A program made the translations under genes and the position numbers. This document shows, one piece after another, positions 35,873 through 45,829 of a stretch of 64,000 nucleotides of DNA. The stretch is from assembly GCA_023101725.1 (NCBI GenBank), contig JALJCO010007885.1, positions 121,491 through 185,490 on the forward strand. Direction: 5' to 3'. The notes under the pieces were generated by a model. It saw only the letters and a list, made by a program, of their open reading frames with translations. It had not been told where the DNA came from and ran no database searches. Numbering within the stretch: the first letter of the stretch is position 1; every line of letters starts with the position of its first letter. Source of the DNA: Atherinomorus stipes (lineage: Eukaryota; Chordata; Actinopteri; Atheriniformes; Atherinidae).

Positions 35873-36049
35873 CAGAAGTTTTCTTTAAATCCATTTGTTT
35901 GAAAATCCAGACCTGACTGCACAGAAGTTACTACTTGCTCCATACACGGCTGAATCAGACAGGGAGGGGAGGGGGAGGGGACGGTGCATAAACCGTTAGG
36001 AGAGAGAGAGGGGGGCGCTGTTTACTTGATAGTGTGCTCTTATTGGAGC

Positions 36050-36235
36050 AATTAAATTACGTAGAATGATAGCCTGCTGTCTGATTCAACTGTTTCTGAG
36101 CAGAGAGACAAAGCTGACAGACCATAAACAGGAACTTTGATTCTCACTCTGGACATTCACATGGCCTCATCAGTGCACAACAGATCATATTATACCCCCA
36201 AAACCCCAGAAAAGTGAAATTTGATGTCATGGCAC
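36050..36235. repeat. unnamed MITE-like repeat, copy 2
   Basis: Related to 22,805-22,945. It ends near ggcacctttaac. It lies in the transposase intron that should hold the missing HNQ coding piece. Confidence 0.55.
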
Positions 36236-36281
36236 CTTTAACTGTACAAATTGGACCTTCTTAAAATGAGGTTTAACTCAC

Positions 36282-36378
36282 CCCTGATCCTGCAATGAAG
36301 CCGTTAGCGTCAGTACCATGAACTGAGAACATTAATTCTGCTACGGCCACATTTTCTCCACCTTGATCTCCTCTCACC
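36282..36378 (-). CDS. transposase exon with RGDQGGEN motif
   Basis: Acceptor atttttag, donor gtgagt. It reads (R)VRGDQGGENVAVAELMF, then SVHGTDANGFIAGSG. The Asp of RGDQGGEN is the expected second catalytic acidic residue. The exon ends in phase 0. Confidence 0.78.
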
Positions 36379-36723
36379 CTAAAAATAACATGAAAATATA
36401 ACATGAATAGCATGCTTCAAACATCATTACAAATACACATTCAAAACGATCTACATAAATTGACAGTTTTTGGTTAATTCCATTATGTCAACTGCCAATG
36501 AGTTGTAAATGTTGAATAATTAACCCTGGGGACTTTTGTCTAAAGAGGGAAATTTTCACTTTGTTTGGCCAGAACTTTCCACTGTGTAACCTCAAACGGG
36601 ATTATTTTTGGCAAGAATGCTAAACTAAGGTAAATAATACACTGTAAGCAAAAAAGAACTTTGAATAGGCACCAGAGGGTTAAGTAATACAATAGTATTT
36701 TATGAAAGGAATAACATGAGTAC

Positions 36724-36815
36724 CTCAGAGGAAAGCCATGCTCGTTCACAGCTTTATTGGAGAAGGCCCAGTAGGTGTCTGCTCGGTTGTTGTCCGCTAC
36801 CTTCGGGTACAATAT
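36724..36815 (-). CDS. transposase exon, start of catalytic core
   Basis: Acceptor gcatag, donor gag|gtactc. It reads ILYPKVADNNRADTYWAFSN, then KAVNEHGFPLR. The phase at its end (two bases, AG) fits the next exon exactly. Confidence 0.7.
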
Positions 36816-38111
36816 CTATGCAATACAAGCACAGATTGTGTCAAATGACACATTTTATAGGGGCAAAAACAATTCCCAAATAACAGATACAACAGTAACA
36901 CGATGAGATGATAAATTATGAAATCAGTTAAGAGCTGATAAAATGTATTGCCAGTGTGGAATACAGTTCTAATTCAAATCTCACAGACGGGATAGATGCA
37001 TACTTCATAGTAGAGCCCCGCACTGGACTGTTTTCTTCATCCCACTCCTAACGGCTTAACCTGAACTTTTGACAGTTACAGCCTGCAACTGCAACTTGTG
37101 TTACACTCCAGCCCACTCCAAAAACCATCAAAATTTATTCCCCCACAATGATAGAGATGCATTGGTTTTGTGTCCTTTCCCGTCCCACAGGAGAAACATG
37201 TAATTTTACAGGCTACTTAATAAAGAGATTCATGCGGTCGTTTCGTGTTGTTTTCCTGGTCTGGAAAAACATGTCAGGAAAAGTGCTCCTATTCACTCTC
37301 TCATTCCTATTGTTTTCAATAAGTTTTTGATAAAATAGAAGCCGTTTTATATTCTAACAATTATACAACTAATTATAGCAAACAATTATAGCCACCGTTT
37401 AGCTTAGCACAACGCAAAAACCACGCAGCTGAGGTAGCCAATATAGGAATTGTATTTGTGATGACATATAATCGTGAACACTGTTCTGAAACGTCCCAAC
37501 TGATAAAGCACCGTTAAGTCGTTTGAGGGGGGTAAGCGCTCCCTTCCGGACAGTCTTCTCTCATTTTATAAAGCCTCGGGGCTCCAGATGTGGACAGAAA
37601 AATCCGGACAAAGTCTAACTCCCATAAGAGAAAGCTAAACTAGAGGGAGGAACAAGACTCTGCTTAATAGGGGCGAGCCTGAACCGTACACAAACACTGT
37701 GTTCGCTTTTTTTGGACATTGGCTAAGCCTCCGAGTTGGATTTAAAAAAAAAAAAAAAAAAGAATCTGTGGTCAGAAAGGGTTGTTGTCGCTGCTTTTTG
37801 GTCCTCGCCACCCAAGTTGAATCAAAAGAGGGGAGAAACCACCCTGATCATTCAACCCCCACCCCCACACACACCCACCATAAACCGCACCTTGACTGTA
37901 GGCGAGGCAGGCTAATGCTAATATCCAGTTGACTCCAAGCAATGGAGCTAAGCTAATTAACGATAGGCGAACTCCGCCTGTCTCCCCCATCTTACTGCAC
38001 GCATCGTCAAAAGAATGAGTCTATCTGCTTGTCATGGACTCAGGAGTGAGGCAAGACACAAACTCATGGTTCAATAACATTATAAGATAATAAAATAGAC
38101 GTGTTACTTAC

Positions 38112-38129
38112 TGGTTGAGACTCGTCCAT
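38112..38129 (-). CDS. transposase exon 1 (MDESQP)
   Basis: Same sequence as 31,331-31,348 because it lies in the inverted repeat; donor gtaagt. It is assigned to the transposase because all other transposase exons lie downstream on this strand. Confidence 0.5.
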
Positions 38130-38158
38130 GTTCGCCGCCTGTCTCGTTTCAGCTGCGT

Positions 38159-38220
38159 TGCGCATGCGCACGTAACGGTAGCTCTGCGAGTGTGGAAAAT
38201 GTAATGCGCTATGGGATTGG
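38159..38220 (-). promoter_or_regulatory. TIR promoter, right arm (CCAAT box and NRF-1-type site)
   Basis: Mirror copy of the left-arm promoter: tgcgcatgcgca at 38,159-38,170 and the inverse of ccaat near 38,216-38,220. It drives the minus strand toward the transposase exons. Confidence 0.6.
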
Positions 38221-38449
38221 CTGAAAGCGAACACACCCGGTTAACTGATGACTCTGTCAGTCAAAATCGTAAATTTGATTGACAGATTCATCATCCAATG
38301 GTGACGTTTGTTGACCTGCGCCGTCAGGGGAGTCTCAAAAATGACCGCATCGATTTCTCTCACAAATACACAGAGGTTCACAAATGAGAAACTGATTGTA
38401 AATGCACATTCAGCTATTCGTATGTTCTGTGAGTTTAGATTACAAGTGT

Positions 38450-38715
38450 GCATAAAAGTCATATTTGTGAACCAGAATGTGTGCATTTGTGAAACAGTTC
38501 GTGTGCATTTCTGAATTAATATTACAAGTTTGCATAAAAATTATATTTGTGAAACAGAGTGTGTACATTTGTGAAACAGTTCGTGTGCATTTCTGAATTA
38601 ATATTACAAGTTTGCATAAAAATTATATTTGTGAAACAGAGTGTGTGCATTTGTAAAACAGAACAGGTGCATTTCTGAATTTGAAATATTACTGTGAACC
38701 AGTGCATGTGCATTT
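38450..38715. repeat. subterminal repeat array, right arm
   Basis: Inverse of the left-arm array but with two full 82-bp units instead of three. Confidence 0.75.
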
Positions 38716-38766
38716 GTGGAAAACACTACATGATGTTATTATTTTTGAGACTGATCTGGCCTCATA

Positions 38767-38772
38767 TATGAG
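38767..38772. repeat. target-site duplication, right (TATGAG)
   Basis: Direct repeat of 30,606-30,611. Confidence 0.85.
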
Positions 38773-38789
38773 AGCCACAGATCTGCAAG

Positions 38790-38945
38790 TTTTCAATGTT
38801 TCCCTGCTTCAACACACTGGAGTCAACTAAAATGGATCCAATAACCTACGAAATTCTGCAAAAGAACACATTGGTTTGAGTCAGGTGTGTTGGAGCAGGG
38901 GAAACGTGGAAAACCTGCGGGGGCAGCATCACTCGTTTGGCCGAT
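38790..38945. repeat. relative of the ggtggggaacc MITE family (partial)
   Basis: Shares cacattggtttgagtcaggt, then gtgttggagcagggg, with the 33,510 copy. Lies just outside the 8.15-kb transposon. Confidence 0.5.
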
Positions 38946-39707
38946 TATAGCTCTTGATAACTGGTATAAGTACTTTTAATAAAGGGCCTGATAATGGCAT
39001 TTTGGGATTTCCTGTGCAACCAAAGAAAAACCTGACATTTTGGTTTACGAGAACACCCAAACATCACCAGAAACTGAAACCTACTCACACCCCATCACTT
39101 CATACCTAACTGGCTCCTCCTTACTGCCAATAAATTCAGTCAACAAACATGTTTTTCTTTTTTTACAGCTGCATTGGCATCACAACAAACGTCAAGAATA
39201 AGTGAACATGAGTTCAGACTCAAAGGAAAAAAGTGCTAATGAAAAAGAGTCCGGCAACTCAGGCACGAACATCGGAAAGAAAACAAAGCAACCCCACGGG
39301 GCACAACAGCTTTATAGCCGTGCGTTGGAGTTAAGCCCTACATTTAAGGGATGACTTCAACTTATTACTGAGAACGAGGCAAAAGCTTTTCGCTGCAGCA
39401 GCATTCAGTTGTTATTGGACATTAAAGTTCTGAGGAATAATGCCAAAGAAAATATGCATACACAAAACGTAAAGTCTCTGGCTTAAAAATGAAACCTTCT
39501 TTGCCAAGTGTTTGCAACAAACAAATAAAAAAGCAAAAATGGAAAATGAAGCCAAAAAGTTGGTTGTGCAATGAGGGGCAGCTGACTGAGTGAGAGTTAT
39601 CTGCAGTGAAAAAAGTTTTTATTTCAACACCCGAGCCTCTGTGTTTCTGCCTTAGATTATTGTAGTTTCATGCAGGTAAAATATTTTTGTTTTTAAATGC
39701 ACCCTTC
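38946..39707. other. no gene seen
   Basis: A-rich non-coding DNA; no recognised repeat. Confidence 0.4.
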
Positions 39708-40253
39708 TTAAAGGTACAGTATGTAAGAGTTACTGACACCCAGTGGTAAAGATGGGTATTGGAAAAAAGAGATGTTTTCTTTCAAATCTGTCCAATATGA
39801 TCTGAAGGTGCACAACAATAATAATAATAAAAACAGCCACTGGTAAAGGCAAGACCCCCTTTCTATTGCCCCAAATGACCAGCTCAGACTGTCTGCAGCC
39901 TTCAAGGGTGTGATGATTTCCCAGCAGTTATACTGTATAATATATATATATAGTCTTGTTTTAATTTTCAGAATAAATATATTATTGTAACCAAGCTTTC
40001 TAAGTTGACCTAGCTGCATAGTTCACTACAAAACAGCAAAATTAAAGAGGACACAAGATACAGTCAATGCAAAAGTGGCAGCCGCCATGTATGTGCACCT
40101 TCTAGCAAGGAGATATAAATGACTCATTCTAAGAAAATAAAAACATAACAGTTATTCTAGTGCAGCGACTTCACATCAACAGAAACACAGTTCTGAATTT
40201 TATATTATATTTTCCTGCCATTGACCTTTGATTTTTGCACACTGTACCTTTAA
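39708..40253 (+). mobile_element. MITE with TTAAAGGTACAGT ends, copy A (complete)
   Basis: Left end ttaaaggtacagtatgtaa and right end cacactgtacctttaa are inverted copies. Related copies at 23,335 and 29,335. Directly after the right end another left-type end begins (aaaggtacagtgtgtac). Confidence 0.75.
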
Positions 40254-40309
40254 AGGTACAGTGTGTACAGGTACAGGTAAAGGACACAATCTGAAAATGG
40301 CCTAATCTC

Positions 40310-40620
40310 AGTGAGAGTTCATTGGACAACAGTATTCAAACATTGTGCAATTTCTTAATGCATTAGTAACGCGTGGCTACAAGTTAATTATCTTGTTCCC
40401 AGACATTAGTAATTCATTGGAACAATTTAATAATGGATGGGCATGGGAAAACATCATGTGGCCATGCATTAGTTACATGTAGCCATGATTTGTTTTCTTT
40501 TTTTTCTGCAAGTGAACTTTGAACTAGTTTAAAATTGAACTGGTGAACTATGAAGTTGAAATGTTCATTTTGAACAGAGTGAACTGAACTTTGAACTAGC
40601 CCATGAGAAGCATGAACACT
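40310..40620. repeat. dispersed repeats (taatgcgtggccacg family; TTGAACT-rich block)
   Basis: 40,350-40,490 holds taacgcgtggctacaagtta and tgtggccatgcattagttac, shared with 48,305-48,385 and 48,980-49,036. Next to it, 40,510-40,615 is a run of gaact/ttgaac motifs typical of a fish hAT-like element. Confidence 0.5.
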
Positions 40621-43600
40621 GAACAACACTGATGTGTGGATATCTACTGTGGTTGCTGTGGTAAAACAAAACACAGCTGTGACAGGATGCCCTGGGCTGG
40701 AAATAAAAATGATGTAATTCAATTCAATTGACTGTGGAAAAAAAGAAAAAAAAAACTTCATTAGTCTGACTAATCACTGTGTTCATACAAACCAAGTACA
40801 GTTTCTCAGGGCTCCAGCATAACAATGCTGTGACTCTAACTTCATTGCAGCTAATCAAATGCTGGCTTGCTGTGTGTTTTAATGTTTTGTGGAGCCACTT
40901 ATTTGTGGGAATTATCAAAAAGGGGCAAAGGCAGATCAACAATAATGTTTTTTTTTGTTTGTTTGTTTTTTACGTGTACTCCTTTGTGAAAACTACATTG
41001 GTGATATGGTTACTAACATGTTTATTCTAAAAGAAAAAAAAATCAAGCTAATCTAATAATGTAAACTGTACACATTAACAGGTTTTGTCACAAGCACCCG
41101 GCAAAAGATCAGCATTAAACCTGTACGATCTCATTTTTGTTGGATATTTTTATTTGTATTTTTTCAGTTTGTAGGATTTCTACTTCTCTTTAAATTGTAA
41201 GCTGAAAATATAAGTATAACAAAACAATAACAAAGTACTTATAAAGGATTAATCTTGATTTGATGAGGAATAGAAACAACTTGTTTGGTAAAACTCTGCC
41301 CCCTTGTGGTGATTATTCAACTAAGTAAACTTACAAAATAGACCTTTAAAGTAGGTGGTGGGAGAAAAACAAACCAAAAAGCAAAACAAAATCAGATAAA
41401 CCGCCACATATATACAGTTAATATCAGCAACAAGATTAAATGATGCCATTTTGGTACCTGTTTTTACAAATAATTTACAGTTAAAATGAAAAGTGCAAAT
41501 ACAATTTTTATTTAGCTTAAAAACAATGCAAAATTTGGGGAAAAGATCCATTCATCTTGAATATGAATATCAGGTAAAACAGGTGAACCTTCTTAGTTTC
41601 ATTATAAAGATTAAACGTGCAAGTAAATGAAGCAGTAATTTACAAAGCAATCAAGGAAAATTCCGTTTCATGGGGAAAATAACAAAACAAAACAAAAAAA
41701 CATTAGAATAGCCCATAAATGTCACTTTCTTCTTTACTGTGAAGTATTCTGCAATATTTTCCTCATACTCTACTTAGAAATTTTGACTACAACACGGATG
41801 TTGTTGGACTGAAACTATTATCTGCAGAGAGCAGCTCTCCGAGCATCAGTGGACTTTTATGTTCTCTGCTCCAACATCTCTGCCTTCATTTTACAGTAAT
41901 CCACTGAGTTATCACCTTATCAGAGGTAAGCTTTCCTACCTTGGTGCTGCAGAGACAACATGGTCCCTAATCCATCAAAGAGGTGTGTCTGGCTCCGCAG
42001 CTTTGCTCTCGGTGGACTCTAAAATGTGACTTTCAAGCACACCCAAAGCAGCTGCTTAACAGAGCTTTTATTAATTGTTACATTGCTCTGCAAACAAGGC
42101 AGCCTTTCTTATGAGGTCAAGTTCAGGCTGAATGATAGGCCTAATTTTGCTTAGTAACTTGGTCGTCCTGTCAGATAACCTGATTATAGAGGATTGAATT
42201 CTTGCAATTACTTGGCCAAGAGAAATAGCAGACATTACTCAGACTAGTCATAGCCATTTTTCACAGTGTGCATGATGTCATTATGAGGCCAGGCACCAAT
42301 ACCACAATGAGGGTGTGAATGATCACGAGTTATATTAGCTTAATCATACTCAGACAAGCCAAAAAAGAAAACGATTTCAGCAGTGGGTTGTAGGAGGACT
42401 ATAATACCGGCCTGACCTTTGAGCCTGCTGTTCATTAAGCTGTTATGCATGAAAACTTGTTTTAGCTTTCTATGAGTAACATCACAGAGACTCTTTATAG
42501 TCATTAAAAGAACTTTCCCTAAAGACTTTGTACACACATTTACCCTAAAGTACACTCTGTACATGTATGCTTAACAACACGGAGGCAACAAAGAAATCGC
42601 AACTCAGTTAATGTAATGGAAGAAAACACATTGGAGCAGCGCTGGAATCTTAGACATAGCTGATTAGTGTACTGTTCATTGCAGGGTGATGTGATAAACA
42701 CTGGCTGGAAAATTCCCAGAAACGACTCTTAATGTGATCATGACTCACTCTATGAAGCTAACCAACAGCTTCAGAGAAATCTCAGAGAACCCTACCGCTG
42801 CGGTATTCAGTGTCAATCACATAACTGATATTCTCAGAGGAGGCAGTATATTCCAGGCGATCAGTTTTAGTTGAAGACACAATAAGAAACTCCTTATTTT
42901 TCCAAGTGTCAAATATAGAAAAATAATAAAAAGGCAAAACAAAAAGAAAAGAGCAAAATGATGCAGCTACTGCTCATTATCAGCTGAAAACTCAGAGGGT
43001 CAGGCAGCAGGCACGACTGTGATCTCCCATCTTTTTGATTTGGAGAGGAAGCACACATGAAGCCAGGAGTAATCTTCACCAAGAATTTGGTTCATTTATG
43101 CTGGTTTTAAAGATTTAACTGAGCCATTCAGACAGTTTTGGGGTGTTGTAAAACTTAGAAAAGACTGGCAAATAAGGAAACGAAGCTCTTACAGAAACCC
43201 TTACCGATCTTGCATTTCAGAAAGCACAGCATAATTATTTGAATATTAACAGTCCTGCCTCACTCCTAAGACCCACCCCCATTCCCTCTGCCTAATGCAG
43301 AAGCAAAGGACTGACAGGCAGGTCCCTCGGCCAATCCTAGGCAGGGGTCACACTGCAATAGTTGGTTAGTTTCATGTAAAATTTAGAGATTGGAAAAGAA
43401 TTTTATTTTGATTAATGGTGGTTCTGTCTTGTATTTCAGAGTTCCATTACCTCATCCATAGCATTTTACCGTGTTACAAATATAGTTTAACAATGCAACA
43501 TCAGTAAGGGTTGCTTTAAAGGCCTTAAATATTGAGCATCTAGCTTGTAGCCTTGCATATGAAGCACAATTCTGAGGTCTCTCAGGACCTTATTTGCCAG

Positions 43601-43792
43601 ACCGTGAGAACTAGAAGCCATGCCAGCAATAAACATAAAACACAGTCATCAGTCAGTGATCCAAATATGCAAGTGATGTTCCAATATAAAAAAAACACAT
43701 GAAAAGAAAAAAAAAAAGAGATTTGCTCTTACTGTGAAACACTAATAATGCCCTTTTGTTCAGTTTCTAAGACTTAAAATACAAATCATTCA
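40621..43792. other. no gene seen; repeat-poor block
   Basis: More than 3 kb with short A and T runs and chance frames only. Few recognisable repeats, so any conserved non-coding sequence would be worth seeking here. Confidence 0.4.
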
Positions 43793-43919
43793 CAGGGCTC
43801 TCAAGTTTTCAAGATTGGAGTGAGATTGAGACTGAGGTGGGGCAGGGGTCATTGCCGGGGGGTCCTCACACACGTCTGTACGTCCAGCCAAGGATGAAAT
43901 TTTGATTTTAAAGGTGGGA

Positions 43920-43942
43920 CACACACACACACACACACACAC
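43920..43942. repeat. (AC)n microsatellite
   Basis: Uninterrupted CA run inside the hAT element. Confidence 0.9.
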
Positions 43943-44874
43943 AAGTATTATTAATAAACTTGGCAGCGGCAACTAGTTAAGATAAACGCAACAAAAGGTG
44001 GAATATTTATGAGCATCTTCAAATTTAAGTAATTACAATAATGAAAAAAAATACTGCAAAATAAACTAGTTCATGTTCCTACTGTGAGTTCCTGACCAGC
44101 TCATGAACTCACTGCTAGTCGCTCACTACTGTTTCTTACCAGTAAAATAATTCATTCACACATTTACAGACTTTAGTACACCAGCCTGAGTAAAAACCTG
44201 TACGTGGCCAGTTTGCTTCTTTCATCTGACAAAATACGTACAGTCATCCTCATAATTATTCATACGCTAAAATTAAAGAAGGAAAAAAAATCAGTCGTCA
44301 GTAAAATAAGTTGAAATTGAAAAAAATAATAATAAATAGAAATTCTATGAAAATAATGACAATTATTTTGAATTGTGGTTTGAAAGAAATATTAAAAACA
44401 AACAAAAAAAAGTAAAATAAGCAAACAAGCATGATGGGGCTCCTGAACTAAAACTTTGTCATGCAACACTTTAAGGTAATCACTGCAATCAGGTGTTTTC
44501 TGTAATGATCAAAAGTACTTCTGCACTTGTTGACAGATATTTTGGACCCCATTTCATTGGAATAGTGCTCTAATGTGTCTGGGGGTAGTTTTGTTTGTTT
44601 GGTTTTTTAAAAAATCATTTTCAACTAAAATCTAAAAAAATTACTTCACTAAAAAATAATTTTGTGATTTTTTTAATTCATTATTAGTTTCTTTAGTTTA
44701 TTGTTATCTGAAATAACTGCTGTCAGTTTAGCCTCTTCTTTAGTTGGAGGGTATGAATAATATTGAGCACGACTGTAGATGCAGGTGTCTGAACTTTGAA
44801 AGCTCTGATCCAGATTATCTCCTAACATTTGTCACAATGCTTCATCTCACGACTGTTTATTCTTTCAACCTCAC

Positions 44875-44941
44875 CTGTGAGCCTCCAGCCTTTTCTCCTC
44901 CACCTCCTTCAGCTTTTCCTCCAGCATCTCCTCCTGCATCC
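44875..44941 (-). CDS. candidate coiled-coil exon in the hAT element
   Basis: It reads MQEEMLEEKLKEVEEKRLEA, then HR, up to a consensus donor (cacag|gtgagg). The regular E/K/L pattern is a coiled-coil segment. The upstream limit is uncertain: an acceptor-like gatagtag or a start at the ATG are both possible. I do not know the protein. Confidence 0.35.
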
Positions 44942-45379
44942 CTACTATCCTTCATCTGACAATAATATATTCATGCATGACATCAACAGTTGGACAATTT
45001 GGGGTGCAACAATCATAAATTTCTATATATAGAGAGATAAATATGTAGTTTCACAATTATCATGAGTTTGGATGTATAAAATCCTGTTTGTATATTAAAT
45101 ATTATATTTTTTTCCCTGACATTATATTCAGTGGGTCAGGGCCTGAACAGCTTCATACAATGTGGCAATAAAGATTTAATAAGGATATATTAAGGAATCA
45201 ACAATAAGCACAAGTCTTCTGTAGAAATGAAGAAGGATTGGCTTTATTCCTAGCATGAAATAAATCGCAAGAGATGTAGGTAACAAGTATTCTTGTCAAC
45301 TAGCTAAACATGATGTATTGGTCCGTGTTAACTAGTCATATTTAGCTAACATTATCTGCATGGTACAGATTCTACTTAC

Positions 45380-45612
45380 ATGGTTTGTTTGGGGGAAAAA
45401 ACTGTGTGAAGTTTTTTGCTGCTCTGACTGGTTTGCTGAACTTTCCGGACACCGTTCAGCAGCTCTGCTCTGTCCCGTCTGTGATCCACACCTGCCGGCC
45501 TAGCATGCGTGCGCTCACGGTGCCTTTCAAGACGGCTCGGAAAAAATAGCTTCAGACAGTAAAAATAAGTGCAGGGGACTAAAACGGCCTTTTGAAAAAG
45601 TGCAGGGTACAT
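45380..45612 (-). CDS. candidate 5' exon in the hAT element
   Basis: An open frame that ends SSKKLHTVFSPKQTM at a strong splice donor (gtaagt, 45,374-45,379). A basic stretch followed by an xxFSPK motif resembles the N-termini of some hAT-type transposases. Its start is not fixed. It lies near the right terminus, as a first exon would. Confidence 0.35.
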
Positions 45613-45614
45613 GT

Positions 45615-45628
45615 CCCCCCCCCCCCCA
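45615..45628. repeat. C run
   Basis: Fourteen C in a row. Confidence 0.85.
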
Positions 45629-45829
45629 AAACTACGTCCGTACGTCCAGCTTTTGTCTGCTTTGCCGCTTCATACGCAGTCAGTCCGAGCGAGCCTGGTA
45701 GGCTCATTCATAATGTGGCGAAATTACTTATCAGCGTGAGAAATGGCATGTGTGGCGTGTGAGCGTGTGAAGTCGTTCAAATGTGTGTGTCACATGCTCA
45801 GTGCGTGAGACTTGAGAGCCCTGCATTCA

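Larger units (their letters stand above)
34706..38129 (-). pseudogene. integrase-like DDE transposase gene, incomplete
   Basis: Five minus-strand exons can be placed. Exon 1 (38,112-38,129) gives MDESQP. The next visible one (36,724-36,815) gives ILYPKVADNNRADTYWAFSN, then KAVNEHGFPLR. It joins in correct phase to 36,282-36,378 (VRGDQGGENVAVAELMFSVH, then GTDANGFIAGSG). Then come 35,435-35,500 (IERLWHDVFMSVTH-) and the C-terminal exon 34,706-34,898 (GILVPEIEWEESGYMNEHRP...). The RGDxGxEN Asp and the IERLW Glu fit the second and third catalytic residues of the rve-type DDE domain of a large fish and cnidarian transposase family. The first Asp, the HNQ part of the HNQRIERLW motif, most of the N-terminus and a middle part of roughly 100 residues are not visible, and the last two junctions are out of phase. 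So this copy is probably non-functional, or it uses exons I cannot see. Confidence 0.72.
30612..38766 (-). mobile_element. 8.15-kb DNA transposon with long TIRs (integrase-like DDE transposase; IS3EU-type candidate)
   Basis: The two ends are inverted copies, starting tatgaggccagatcagtctc on the left and ending with its inverse on the right. A perfect 6-bp duplication (TATGAG) flanks them. The inverted-repeat arms are very long: 30,612-31,944 against 37,514-38,766, nearly identical where compared by eye, with a further paired part at about 32,503-32,538 against 37,395-37,431. Between the arms are minus-strand exons of an integrase-like DDE transposase. A 6-bp duplication, a TAY-like start and this transposase type fit what I recall of the eukaryotic IS3EU group; that name is unverified. 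Later insertions inside it include a MITE at 33,510, a hairpin element at 34,178 and a repeat at 36,050. The near-identity of the arms suggests recent movement or arm homogenisation. Confidence 0.85.
37514..38766 (-). repeat. right terminal inverted repeat, outer arm
   Basis: Inverse of 30,612-31,944, with a few scattered single-base differences seen by eye (for example in the gtcaacgggat/gtcaactggat and ggctcagg/ggttcagg positions). It carries the same promoter and first exon, pointing left. Confidence 0.88.
43793..45823 (-). mobile_element. decayed hAT element, about 2.0 kb
   Basis: The left end cagggctctcaagttttc and right end gagacttgagagccctg are inverted CAGGG-type hAT termini. The flanks share cattca (43,787-43,792 and 45,824-45,829), an imperfect trace of the usual 8-bp duplication. 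Two minus-strand exon-like frames remain inside. No transposase catalytic domain is visible, so it is internally deleted. It carries an (AC)n microsatellite and a C run. Confidence 0.72.

Noticed and set aside
35592..35943. Proline-rich and glycine/glutamate-rich frames
   Set aside because: Produced by the G/A tract; present in several frames on both strands at once.
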